DNA of 8,201 bases from Robiginitomaculum sp. (GCA_002733385.1 NVVO01000019.1:48656-56856), one strand, 5' to 3'. Counted from the stretch's first letter, positions 1 through 6,159 are shown. The notes: generated from the letters alone by a model not told the origin. Numbers and translations are program-made.

Positions 1-585
1 TTCTTCCCGGTTAGTGCGGCTCATCAGCTTGTTATAATGATGCACATCAATGATCACGCCAAGGCCGTAGGATTGAGCCTGGGCAACAACGGTTTGAATT
101 CGAGCCATAAATGCGGCGTCAATTGCATAGGGTGCGCGGTGGCCCGTATGGGTGTCCCAGCGAATAGGCAGGCGCACCGTATCAAACCCGGCTTGTGCCA
201 CAGCCTGCAAATCTTGCGCCCGGATAGTATAGCCCCAATCGCCTTCATTGGGCGCTTCCAAAGCATTGCCCATATTGATACAGCGCCGCACCTGAAACGG
301 TGTTGAATGGGCAGGTTTTGTGCGAGGGAGAATAATAGGGCGAACAGGTTGCGCAAGATTTGCCTCAAGCCTGGGTTCGGTGTCCGTTTGGTGGGGAATT
401 TGGGTGTCTGTCGATTGCTCTATATTATTTCCGTGAATTTGGATGGGTGTATCGGTGTTTTGTGGTTGTATTTGGCTGTGGGCGGGACGTGCCAGATCAT
501 CGGTCAAGGCCGGTTCCGTTTTCTCACAAGCCGACACTAGGAAATAGCAGCTTAATATGCTGGATAAAACAATAGATTTTTTCAT
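1..585 (-). CDS. Lipoprotein glycoside hydrolase family 5 (cellulase-like), N-terminal part
   Basis: The frame reads open from ATG at 585 to the left edge (195 codons, no stop), so the C-terminal part is missing. Seen: a lipoprotein signal peptide with lipobox VSAC (Cys20); a polar Thr/Pro/Gln/Asn-rich linker to about residue 95; then the start of a TIM barrel with INMGNALE (103-110), FDTVRLPIRW (134-143) and GVIIDVHHYN (176-185). In GH5 enzymes the VRLP arginine and the HH pair lie in the active site; both are present. The two catalytic glutamates would lie past the edge. GH5 enzymes hydrolyse beta-1,4-glucans, mannans and related polymers; the substrate cannot be told here. Lipid anchoring puts it on the cell envelope. 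ATG at 585 is preferred over ATG at 591 because a GTGGA stretch sits 6 nt upstream of it, but abuts the 591 codon. Confidence 0.85.
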   Translation of the reverse strand, partial: MKKSIVLSSILSCYFLVSACEKTEPALTDDLARPAHSQIQPQNTDTPIQIHGNNIEQSTDTQIPHQTDTEPRLEANLAQPVRPIILPRTKPAHSTPFQVRRCINMGNALEAPNEGDWGYTIRAQDLQAVAQAGFDTVRLPIRWDTHTGHRAPYAIDAAFMARIQTVVAQAQSYGLGVIIDVHHYNKLMSRTNREE

Positions 586-621
586 AACCATTCCACATTT
601 AAGACTTGCTAGTTTTGCAAC

Positions 622-650
622 ATAATACAGGTCTTTAAACACAGGGTTAA
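622..650 (-). promoter_or_regulatory. Predicted sigma70-type promoter for the GH5 gene
   Basis: On the minus strand, TTAACC (650-645) and TATTAT (627-622) are separated by 17 nt. The -10 matches consensus at 5 of 6 positions and the -35 at 4 of 6. It lies about 37 nt upstream of the start codon. Sequence match only. Confidence 0.4.
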
Positions 651-653
651 GGC

Positions 654-682
654 TTGCCAAACATGTGCGGGTTTTTTATACC
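654..682 (+). promoter_or_regulatory. Predicted sigma70-type promoter for the first DUF805 gene
   Basis: TTGCCA (654-659) and TATACC (677-682) are separated by 17 nt; the -35 matches consensus at 5 of 6 positions and the -10 at 4 of 6. Only 3 nt separate this -35 from the oppositely directed -35 of the GH5 promoter, so the two polymerase sites would overlap. Confidence 0.4.
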
Positions 683-728
683 AAGATGGCAGGCTTCGCA
701 CTAGCCTTAGTTTTGGGAAGCCAATATT

Positions 729-1229
729 ATGAAATCAGCCGTTAAATTATTTTTATCGCCGAGCGGTCGTATGGCCCGCATCCCTTTTATCATTGGGATT
801 GCTTGCTTTACGGGCTTCGTGTTTGCGCAAAAATATGTGCTCGCAAATACAGGCACGGGCATTGCGAATTTTTTGTTGGGGTTTGTTTTGTTTTTCCTGA
901 ATTTACATATCATCATGGCAGTGTTTGGTAAACGCCTGCATGATTTGGGGCGTTCGTTCTGGCCTTTGATCGGCCTATTTGCTTTGATGGCCATTATGTT
1001 TCTTGTGTTGATATTAAATTATGGCGGTATTGAATATTTTGATACGGTCATGGCCCACCCCGAATATGCGGGCAATGAAGAAGCCATGCAAAAAGTTCTG
1101 AAAACCTATCAAGACAGGCTGGCGCAAGGCCTGCCTAGAGCCAATTGGATCATGGCGGCTTTGCCGGCTTTGTTTATCTTGTGGTTAGCTTTGGTACCGG
1201 GTCAGGCCGGTAAAAACCGCTACGGTTAA
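729..1229 (+). CDS. DUF805 family inner-membrane protein, copy 1
   Basis: A 166-residue protein with four predicted membrane segments (about 18-36, 46-66, 78-97, 141-157). It carries both DUF805 hallmarks: KRLHDLGRS at 68-76 and a C-terminal PGQAGKNRYG (157-166), close to the family PGxxGxNRYG ending. A polar stretch (about 98-138) separates helices 3 and 4. Length is normal for the family. DUF805 proteins are small integral membrane proteins of unknown biochemical role. GGGAAG about 10 nt upstream supports this ATG. It is the most canonical of three tandem copies (next at 1330 and 1891), and the most divergent from the other two in its N-terminal half. No convincing terminator follows it. 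Confidence 0.88.
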   Translation: MKSAVKLFLSPSGRMARIPFIIGIACFTGFVFAQKYVLANTGTGIANFLLGFVLFFLNLHIIMAVFGKRLHDLGRSFWPLIGLFALMAIMFLVLILNYGGIEYFDTVMAHPEYAGNEEAMQKVLKTYQDRLAQGLPRANWIMAALPALFILWLALVPGQAGKNRYG

Positions 1230-1275
1230 AATCTGGGCCTCAAAGGGTATTGTGGTAAAAATTTCCAGTTTTTTC

Positions 1276-1304
1276 TTGCCGAATCAATTTTTTCCACGTC
1301 TAAT
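1276..1304 (+). promoter_or_regulatory. Possible promoter for DUF805 copy 2
   Basis: TTGCCG (1276-1281) and TCTAAT (1299-1304) are 17 nt apart, 25 nt before the start codon. The match is 4 of 6 and 5 of 6. Read-through from copy 1 is also possible. Confidence 0.3.
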
Positions 1305-1329
1305 ACCGTGATAAAACAGGGAGAAAACT

Positions 1330-1797
1330 ATGGGAAATTTATTATTATCACCAAATGGAAGCATTAATACCGCCGAATTTATGCGGGCGGGACTTATTTT
1401 AATTGCAATAGCTGTGCTGTTAGGCGTGGGCGGCTATCTAATGCCTCAATCCGCCAAAATACTTAGCTATTTGTCATTTGTACTGATTTATCCGTGGGCT
1501 GTGATCTGGATCAAACGCTTGCGCGACGGCGGTAAAAGCGGCTGGATGTTTTTGCTCTATCTATTGATATATATTGTTTTAATTGTTGTGGCATCTATGA
1601 TACTTGGCGGCGGCGAAATTTTTAAATTCTCCATGGAGGCCGCCAAAGAAGGCATGGACAAGGCCGAGATGACGGCTAAAATGGAAATGATGGAGCAGGC
1701 TTTGCAAATCCCGATGATGATTGTCGGCGGTTTCGTTAGCCTTGTCATGTTGTATATCGGGGATAAAACCATTCCCAAAGGCGTGAGCGAGGAATAG
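1330..1797 (+). CDS. DUF805 family inner-membrane protein, copy 2
   Basis: A 155-residue membrane protein with four predicted helices (about 20-37, 45-61, 72-93, 128-145). The family signature is altered: KRLRDGGKSGW at 62-72 has Arg where the usual His sits. The C-terminus (IGDKTIPKG, 143-151) lacks the family N-x-Y-G ending. The loop between helices 3 and 4 (about 96-127) is rich in Met, Glu, Lys and Ala and looks helical. It is strikingly similar to copy 3: both start MGNL-LSP-G, and share LIYPW-VIWIKRL, GGKSGWMFL and IGDKTIP. AGGGAG 8 nt upstream fixes the start. A terminator follows directly. Molecular function is unknown. Confidence 0.85.
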   Translation: MGNLLLSPNGSINTAEFMRAGLILIAIAVLLGVGGYLMPQSAKILSYLSFVLIYPWAVIWIKRLRDGGKSGWMFLLYLLIYIVLIVVASMILGGGEIFKFSMEAAKEGMDKAEMTAKMEMMEQALQIPMMIVGGFVSLVMLYIGDKTIPKGVSEE

Positions 1798-1818
1798 AGC
1801 CCAATAAAATTTGATTTG

Positions 1819-1845
1819 AAAAGCCCGCCCCACGGCGGGTTTTTT
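1819..1845 (+). terminator. Rho-independent terminator after DUF805 copy 2
   Basis: A perfect 6-bp GC stem, CCCGCC (1824-1829) with GGCGGG (1834-1839) around a CCAC loop, is flanked by an A run on the left and six T on the right (1840-1845). The A and T runs can extend the stem. It separates copies 1-2 from copy 3, which would therefore need its own promoter or read-through. The A-run/T-run symmetry could also allow minus-strand function, but no minus-strand gene ends here. Confidence 0.85.
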
Positions 1846-1890
1846 ATGGGCACTTAATGGTATAGAGAAAAATGGGTAACAGAGATCAAC

Positions 1891-2388
1891 ATGGGTAATT
1901 TATTTTTATCACCTTATGGACGTATTGGTTCCGCCGCATTTTACCGGTGCGGGTATATCTTAATCCTGATTTCTATTGCCCTCAGCCTGATCAACCTCCT
2001 AAGCCCGCAAATTGGGAAAATGCTGGGTATCATAAGTTATGCGCTGATATATCCGTGGGTGGTGATCTGGATCAAGCGCCTGCACAATGGCGGCAAGAGC
2101 GGCTGGATGTTTTTGGTGTATCTGATTATATATTTTGTCGTGGCCATGGTGGGGTTTGGTATGGCATTGTCTATGTTTGGCGGCGATGTATTTATGCAAA
2201 TGCTAACAGATCAGGTCGAAGGCAGAATAACCCAGGCTGAAATGCAGACACAATTGGAAATCTGGGCTAGGGAGAATATGGCACCCATGTTGATCGCGTC
2301 CATAGGTGTCAGCGTACTCACAATGTTTATTGGGGACAAAACTATTCCCACGGACGCCGACGACAATCAATATGGCCCTGTTCCTTGA
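1891..2388 (+). CDS. DUF805 family inner-membrane protein, copy 3
   Basis: A 165-residue membrane protein with four predicted helices (about 20-38, 44-60, 73-95, 131-147). The signature reads KRLHNGGKSGW (62-72): His is kept but the usual Asp is Asn. The end keeps a remnant of the family motif, DNQYG at 158-162, after IGDKTIP. The helix 3-4 loop (about 98-129) is polar and differs in sequence from that of copy 2. The weak AGAGA about 6 nt before the ATG is the only ribosome site seen. The gene ends 18 bp from the convergent lipB stop, with no hairpin between them. Copies 2 and 3 look like a recent duplication; copy 1 is an older relative. Confidence 0.86.
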   Translation: MGNLFLSPYGRIGSAAFYRCGYILILISIALSLINLLSPQIGKMLGIISYALIYPWVVIWIKRLHNGGKSGWMFLVYLIIYFVVAMVGFGMALSMFGGDVFMQMLTDQVEGRITQAEMQTQLEIWARENMAPMLIASIGVSVLTMFIGDKTIPTDADDNQYGPVP

Positions 2389-2406
2389 ATGGTCACTTAA
2401 ACGGTT

Positions 2407-3084
2407 CTAGCCAGTAGGCCCGAAGATTTTTTCGAAATTTTTCTTGAGGGCGGCTTCAACCTTGCCAATGTTCGTATCAATACCGAGCTCCGCCAGGCTG
2501 GTGACGCCGTGCTCGCTGATGCCGCACGGGACGATGCCGCCGTAATGGGATAAATCCGGGTTTATATTGATGGATATCCCGTGATAACTAACCCATTTAC
2601 GCACCCGCACCCCGAGTGCGGCGATCTTGGCCTCCTTTATATTTCCTTGGCCGTCCGGCATTTCAACCCAAACCCCGATACGGCCCGCTCGCCTGTCAGC
2701 CCTCACGCCGAAATCCGCCAAAGTATCAATCACCAGCTGCTCCAGCCCGGCCACAAAGCACCTTACATCCCTGCCTCTTTGCTTAAGATCCAGCATAAAA
2801 TAGCCAACCAATTGACCCGGCCCGTGATACGTATATTGCCCACCGCGCCCGGTTTTAAACACAGGGAGCCGGTCAGGATCTATCAGGTCGGCGGCGTTGG
2901 CACTGGTGCCCGCCGTATAAAGCGCAGGGTGCTGCAATATCCAGGCCATCTCTGAAGCTTCGCCAGAGGCAATACCAGCCACGCGTTTTTCCATCACGGA
3001 CACCGCATCAAGATAAAGCACAGAGCTATCGGCACTCTGCCACTGCACCGGAATTTTTGAAAACAATATCGCCGCATTCTTCAT
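2407..3084 (-). CDS. lipB: Octanoyltransferase LipB (lipoate biosynthesis)
   Basis: LipB moves the octanoyl group from octanoyl-acyl carrier protein to a lysine of lipoyl domains (pyruvate and 2-oxoglutarate dehydrogenases, glycine cleavage H protein); LipA then inserts sulfur. It acts in the cytosol. Seen in the 225-residue product: RGGQYTYHGPGQLV (80-93), AKIAALGVRVRKWVSYHG with the catalytic Lys at 153, NPDLSHYGGIVPCGI with the catalytic Cys at 187, and EHGVTSL. The Lys/Cys pair is intact and length is normal, so the gene should be functional. ATG at 3084 is chosen; an in-frame TTG at 3093 would add three residues. Neither has a good Shine-Dalgarno. No lipA is in the window; the gene stands alone, as is common. 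Confidence 0.96.
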   Translation of the reverse strand: MKNAAILFSKIPVQWQSADSSVLYLDAVSVMEKRVAGIASGEASEMAWILQHPALYTAGTSANAADLIDPDRLPVFKTGRGGQYTYHGPGQLVGYFMLDLKQRGRDVRCFVAGLEQLVIDTLADFGVRADRRAGRIGVWVEMPDGQGNIKEAKIAALGVRVRKWVSYHGISININPDLSHYGGIVPCGISEHGVTSLAELGIDTNIGKVEAALKKNFEKIFGPTG

Positions 3085-3199
3085 GTTTAGCAAATGGCGT
3101 GTTTGTGCAGGAAAATCAAGCCTGAAGGAAATAGGTTATACGCGCATATTTCCCTATGCAACCACACAATATTTTGCTAACTCCCCCATTCCTCAATGT

Positions 3200-3286
3200 G
3201 CGGCCGTGGCGGAATTGGTAGACGCGCAGCGTTGAGGTCGCTGTGGGGTAACACCCGTGGAAGTTCGAGTCTTCTCGGCCGCACCA
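3200..3286 (+). tRNA. tRNA-Leu (anticodon GAG)
   Basis: 87 nt with an encoded CCA end. Acceptor stem GCGGCCG (3200-3206) pairs with CGGCCGC (3276-3282), followed by ACCA. The D-loop region carries GGTAGACGC. Anticodon stem CAGCG/CGCTG (3227-3231, 3239-3243) encloses the loop TTGAGGT with anticodon GAG at 3234-3236. The long variable arm (about 3244-3257) marks a class II tRNA, as expected for leucine. The T-arm has TTCGAGT in its loop. GAG reads CUC and CUU codons. Confidence 0.97.
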
Positions 3287-3296
3287 ATTCTTTAAG

Positions 3297-3320
3297 TCAT
3301 TCAAAATAAATGATGTTTTT
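3297..3320 (+). terminator. Weak hairpin plus T run after tRNA-Leu
   Basis: TCATT (3297-3301) pairs with AATGA (3309-3313) around a 7-nt loop, followed by TG and five T. The stem is short and AT-only apart from one GC pair, so this is a tentative terminator. Confidence 0.25.
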
Positions 3321-3576
3321 AATGCCTATATTTGGGGTGTAGTTTAAGTCATTTTTTTAAATAGCATTAAAGTTCTAAATCTGGTTAGGTCTTAAATTCC
3401 CCATAAGCGGACATCCCGCCATAGCTATTATTCTTCTATGGTGAGCCATCAGGACCATGATATCTACATCTTATATCACCCTGAAATAAATCATTTGATT
3501 TTTTTAACTTTTATGGCATGATTATATAAGCAATCTATGAACACTCCTTAGGCATTAAGTTACACAGAAATCATTC
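3321..3576. other. AT-rich intergenic stretch without a gene
   Basis: No convincing open frame is seen on either strand between the tRNA and the DUF3830 gene. It holds a second copy of TTTAAGTCATT (3343-3353; first copy 3291-3301), an inverted repeat CCATAG/CTATGG (3419-3424, 3436-3441), and AAATCA-TT-TGATTT (3488-3501), an operator-like inverted repeat about 85 bases upstream of the next gene. A TATATAAG at about 3525 could be a -10 region, but no good -35 sits at the right distance. Confidence 0.5.
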
Positions 3577-3581
3577 AGAGG
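3577..3581 (+). promoter_or_regulatory. Ribosome binding site deciding the DUF3830 start
   Basis: AGAGG lies 2 nt before ATG 3584 and 5 nt before ATG 3587. The 5-nt spacing is more usual, so 3587 is taken as the start. Confidence 0.5.
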
Positions 3582-3586
3582 TTATG

Positions 3587-3988
3587 ATGATTATAGAAAT
3601 AGATGGGCATATTTTTGATGCTATTTTTGAGGAATCTAAATCTCCAAAAACCTGTGCAGCGTTTCGAAGGTCAATGCCGTTCCATGGTGAAATTGTCCAT
3701 GTCCGTTGGAGCGGTGAAGGGGTGTGGATTCCTCTGGGCAATAAAAACTTTGACATTGAATATGAAGACGCCACTTCATACCCGCTTCCCGGCCAAATAT
3801 TGTTATACCCAAAAGGAAAAAGTGAAACGGAAATACTGATAGCTTATGGTTGCGTTCAATTTGCTTCAAAGGCTGGAACTTTGGCTGGAAATCACTTTGC
3901 ATCAATAACTTCAAACCTTGAAAAGCTTAAAGAAATAGGTGTTTCTACTTTGTGGGAAGGGAAGAAGGATATTTCATTCAGAAAGTAA
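3587..3988 (+). CDS. DUF3830 family cyclophilin-like protein
   Basis: About 133 residues, cytosolic (no signal peptide or membrane segment). The order of conserved blocks matches the DUF3830 family, which folds as a cyclophilin-like beta-barrel: F-D-A near the start, KTCAAFRRSMPF (21-32), HVRWSGEGVWIPLG (38-51), ATSYPLPGQILLYP (62-75), SETEILIAYG (79-88), FASKAGTLAGNHFA (92-105), and LWEG near the end. Length is full. The biochemical role of the family is not established; members are often annotated next to amidohydrolase or transport genes, but no such neighbour is here. Read alone between a tRNA gene and a minus-strand operon, in more AT-rich surroundings than the rest of the window, it could be a separately acquired gene. 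Family assignment is from memory of conserved motifs. Confidence 0.8.
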   Translation: MIIEIDGHIFDAIFEESKSPKTCAAFRRSMPFHGEIVHVRWSGEGVWIPLGNKNFDIEYEDATSYPLPGQILLYPKGKSETEILIAYGCVQFASKAGTLAGNHFASITSNLEKLKEIGVSTLWEGKKDISFRK

Positions 3989-4031
3989 CGCCCGCTCTTG
4001 CTCAAAAGCAGACCTTAATAGGCCAAATAAA

Positions 4032-4115
4032 TTCGACTATTTTGGAATGAGTTGAGGCTTTTGTTGAGAAATGACCCTTTCCCACCTTTCTAATTCTTCC
4101 CAAAAATAGTTCGAA
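4032..4115. repeat. Imperfect inverted repeat downstream of the DUF3830 gene
   Basis: Left arm TTCGACTATTTTGGAA (4032-4047) pairs with TTCCCAAAAATAGTTCGAA (4097-4115). All 16 left bases are matched; the right arm has three single-base insertions. A 49-nt loop separates the arms. The function is unknown; a long-range transcript hairpin or a small mobile-element remnant are both possible. Confidence 0.5.
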
Positions 4116-4167
4116 GTTTCTCCTGTTAGGCGCACCAACTTATCATGTTTTGACGTACGTTAATAGA

Positions 4168-4181
4168 GACGGGATACCGTC
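4168..4181. terminator. Hairpin that may end the minus-strand operon
   Basis: GACGG (4168-4172) pairs with CCGTC (4177-4181) around a GATA loop. It lies about 40 nt past the stop of the last minus-strand gene. On that strand it is followed by TCTATTAA, only weakly T-rich, so it is a poor intrinsic terminator but the best candidate seen. Confidence 0.3.
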
Positions 4182-4221
4182 GCGAAGTCTTGGGTTTTCT
4201 TCTGTGCTCGCTAGTATGTGA

Positions 4222-4629
4222 TTATGGTGTTGTGCACACCATGGGGTGGGCATAGCTGTCTGTCAGGACGGTGGCGACCATGGTTTTCATATTGAGGGTT
4301 GCGGAGATGTCTTCTGGCGCGCCATCAGTACCCGACCACGGCAGAGCGAGGCCAATGACTGAAAAATAGTTTCCGGCGGTAGAAATCTTATCCGCCTTGC
4401 CGCTCCAACAGCCTGAATAGGCGCATAGTGACATGCCGCCGTCCTCGTCCAACGTCAATTCCATCGGCGTGAAATCACCAGGCATGGCCACATCACAGGC
4501 GCCGTCCTGGCAAGAAATTTCGGCCACAGTGTTACGGCATGACCATTCCATAGGCGGGGACGGTGGGGATGTGCAGCCCGTTAAAACAGCAAAGACGGAA
4601 ACCGAAAAAATTGAAAATTTATAGGTCAT
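4222..4629 (-). CDS. Small cysteine-rich lipoprotein, unknown function
   Basis: A 135-residue product with a lipoprotein signal peptide: hydrophobic stretch from about residue 5, then lipobox LTGC with the lipidated Cys at 19. After a Ser/Pro-rich tether (20-27) comes a compact domain with six more cysteines (31, 40, 45, 69, 74, 132), an even number that could form three disulfides. Two local blocks look alike: SCQDGAC (39-45) and LCAYSGCW (68-75). No enzymatic motif is recognised, and the protein has no pentapeptide repeats. AAAGGA (4643-4638) with 8 nt spacing gives a strong start. It is the last gene of the run, 24 nt after the pentapeptide lipoprotein. Similar Trp/Cys-rich short lipoproteins occur in alphaproteobacteria as hypotheticals; the function is unknown. 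Confidence 0.8.
   Translation of the reverse strand: MTYKFSIFSVSVFAVLTGCTSPPSPPMEWSCRNTVAEISCQDGACDVAMPGDFTPMELTLDEDGGMSLCAYSGCWSGKADKISTAGNYFSVIGLALPWSGTDGAPEDISATLNMKTMVATVLTDSYAHPMVCTTP
4224..4242. repeat. Hairpin overlapping the stop codon of the last operon gene
   Basis: ATGGTGT (4224-4230) and ACACCAT (4236-4242) form a perfect 7-bp inverted repeat around a 5-nt loop, covering the last codons and part of the TAA stop of the small lipoprotein gene. No T run follows on the minus strand. It might protect the mRNA 3' end or just be coincidence. Confidence 0.35.
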
Positions 4630-4653
4630 AATAATGTTCCTTTATATTCAGTA

Positions 4654-5226
4654 TTAATGGTCTTGCTCGTCCACTTCTGGTGGATAATAACAATCTCGCT
4701 CGTTCTGCCAGCCATTCGGAAGAGTGGTGTTACACAGTATGGCTTTGTCCAAAGCGCCATCGTCTATGATAGCGCCTGTCATATCAGTATCGGTCAGGTC
4801 AACCCCGTCCAATACCGTACCGGTCAAATCAGCCTCTGGCATCCATATTCCCGTGAGATTGACATCCGTTAAAACAACATTCTTGAGTACCGTTTTCATC
4901 AAGTTGGATTCAGATAAATTTGCCCCGGTCAGAACAGCGCCTGACAAATTTGCCTCGCTTAAATCGGAGTGTTCCAAATCGGCGTTTGTCAGGTTTGCAC
5001 CCCGGAGGTCTACGCCGTGCAAATTGGCATACATAAGATTGGCACCTGCCAAATTAGCCCCTGCCAAATTATAACCCCGTAAATCTCCATTCATCAAATT
5101 ACAATTAGGGCAAACCACGTGCTTGCTAGGCTTGAGTTTATGCAAATCCGGAGCAGGTTTGTAGGTGGACGCACATCCGGCTGAAATGAGTGAGAAACTG
5201 AGCGAAATCAGAGCGGATTTTTTCAT
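4654..5226 (-). CDS. Pentapeptide-repeat lipoprotein
   Basis: 190 residues. The signal peptide ends in lipobox ISAGC (Cys18), followed by a Lys/Pro-rich tether. CPNC (39-42) leads straight into about 24 pentapeptide repeats of the A(D/N)LxG type (residues 43-164), for example GANLAGANL and GANLTNADL. Such repeats fold as a right-handed square beta-helix. The C-terminal cap is CNTTLPNG...RDC (Cys165, Cys179), then an acidic tail. It is the only lipid-anchored member of the four pentapeptide proteins in this run and would sit at the inner or outer membrane; residues after Cys18 are Ala-Ser, so no Asp retention signal for the inner membrane is seen. The start codon has only a weak AAGCC upstream. 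No enzyme motif is present; a structural or binding role is inferred. Confidence 0.9.
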   Translation of the reverse strand: MKKSALISLSFSLISAGCASTYKPAPDLHKLKPSKHVVCPNCNLMNGDLRGYNLAGANLAGANLMYANLHGVDLRGANLTNADLEHSDLSEANLSGAVLTGANLSESNLMKTVLKNVVLTDVNLTGIWMPEADLTGTVLDGVDLTDTDMTGAIIDDGALDKAILCNTTLPNGWQNERDCYYPPEVDEQDH

Positions 5227-5263
5227 AGGCTTGGCACAACATTAATATGTGGTTGGAACAAGT

Positions 5264-6121
5264 CTATTTGCACAGCGGGTTGCTCTTAATCTCGCCATCT
5301 GGTGTTTCGGTGCGACAATAAAACGGGATACCAGTATCAATCGGCCGCATTACCGTGCCTTCAAATTTCGCATCGGTGAAATTGGCACCGCCGTAAGAAA
5401 CACCGATCATACTGGCTTCGCGGACCATAGCTTTGGTCAGATTGGCTTCTTCCATATTCACCTGGTTCAGGATTGCTGAGGTTAAATCGGCCCCGGTCAG
5501 ATTGGCCTTGGTCAAAATTGCCTTGGTCATATTGGCATTGGTCAGAACGGCCCCGGACAAGTCCGCGCCGGTAAAATTGGCTCTGCGAAGATTAGCATGT
5601 GTAAAATCACCTTCTGCTAACTTGGCCGCTGAGAAATTAGCTGAGTCCAGTTCGGCATCCTTCCAAACGCTCCCGCTTATGATAGCTTTATCAAATTTGC
5701 TGGAAGGCGCTTTGCTAAAGCTAAAGAATACATTGGACAAAGACGCGCCGGTAAATTGGGCATATGTCAGATCAGCCTCTTCAAATGACGAACTATAGAT
5801 TTCCGCACCACTGAAATTGGCATTTTTCAGCTTGGCATTTCTGAAGTCTGAACGTTGCAGCTTAATGCCTGATAAGTCCATGCCCTCCATATTGGCACCT
5901 GCAAAATTACAATCAACGAATGTGCCATTTTTTAAATTGGGATAGGCAGTTAGATCGGCCTTGGAAAAATCGCATTCATCGCATTGCCATTGTCCGCTGG
6001 CGGGAATTCCTGCCAATGTTTTGGGATCGGCAGCCTTAGCCGTTACGGATAAGGACAAAAGCCCAATTGCCGTAAGCATGAACAACAAAGGCGTTTGTCG
6101 TAGAAATTTGCATAAAAACAT
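5264..6121 (-). CDS. Secreted pentapeptide-repeat protein, long form
   Basis: 285 residues, the longest of the four paralogues. The signal peptide covers residues 1-30 with a signal peptidase I site TAKA|AD. The mature start ADPKTL resembles SDPEDM and VDPAAL in the next two paralogues. CDEC (47-50) precedes about 40 pentapeptide repeats (51 to about 255). The regular pattern breaks down around the middle (SFSKAPSSKFDK and on), which may mark a bend or two helix sections. The C-terminal cap is CRTETPDG...C (Cys269, Cys284), one residue longer than in the other three. ATG at 6121 is chosen because AAGGA lies 7 nt upstream; a longer frame to 6214 would add 31 residues, hide the signal peptide and overlap the upstream gene. 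Predicted periplasmic or secreted; function unknown. Confidence 0.9.
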   Translation of the reverse strand: MFLCKFLRQTPLLFMLTAIGLLSLSVTAKAADPKTLAGIPASGQWQCDECDFSKADLTAYPNLKNGTFVDCNFAGANMEGMDLSGIKLQRSDFRNAKLKNANFSGAEIYSSSFEEADLTYAQFTGASLSNVFFSFSKAPSSKFDKAIISGSVWKDAELDSANFSAAKLAEGDFTHANLRRANFTGADLSGAVLTNANMTKAILTKANLTGADLTSAILNQVNMEEANLTKAMVREASMIGVSYGGANFTDAKFEGTVMRPIDTGIPFYCRTETPDGEIKSNPLCK

Positions 6122-6128
6122 TGTGGCA

Positions 6129-6133
6129 TCCTT
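6129..6133 (-). promoter_or_regulatory. Ribosome binding site fixing the start of the long pentapeptide gene
   Basis: AAGGA on the minus strand, 7 nt upstream of ATG 6121. It supports the start that exposes a signal peptide over the in-frame upstream start at 6214. Confidence 0.7.
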
Positions 6134-6159
6134 GTTTGCGGAGTTAGGTTTTTGGGGTA

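Noticed and set aside
54..368. Minus-strand frame of 104 codons at the left end
   Set aside because: It is out of frame with the GH5 reading frame, which shows a lipobox and conserved barrel motifs across the same bases.
1213..1226. AACCG-CTA-CGGTT hairpin as terminator of DUF805 copy 1
   Set aside because: It lies inside the last codons, has a 3-nt loop and is not followed by a T run.
3116..3304. Minus-strand frame of 62 codons over tRNA-Leu
   Set aside because: It is the antisense of a well-formed tRNA; the peptide is a familiar tRNA-shadow sequence.
3291..3353. TTTAAGTCATT direct repeat as an attachment-site pair
   Set aside because: Only 11 bases long, AT-rich, 52 bases apart, outside the tRNA gene and with nothing between the copies.
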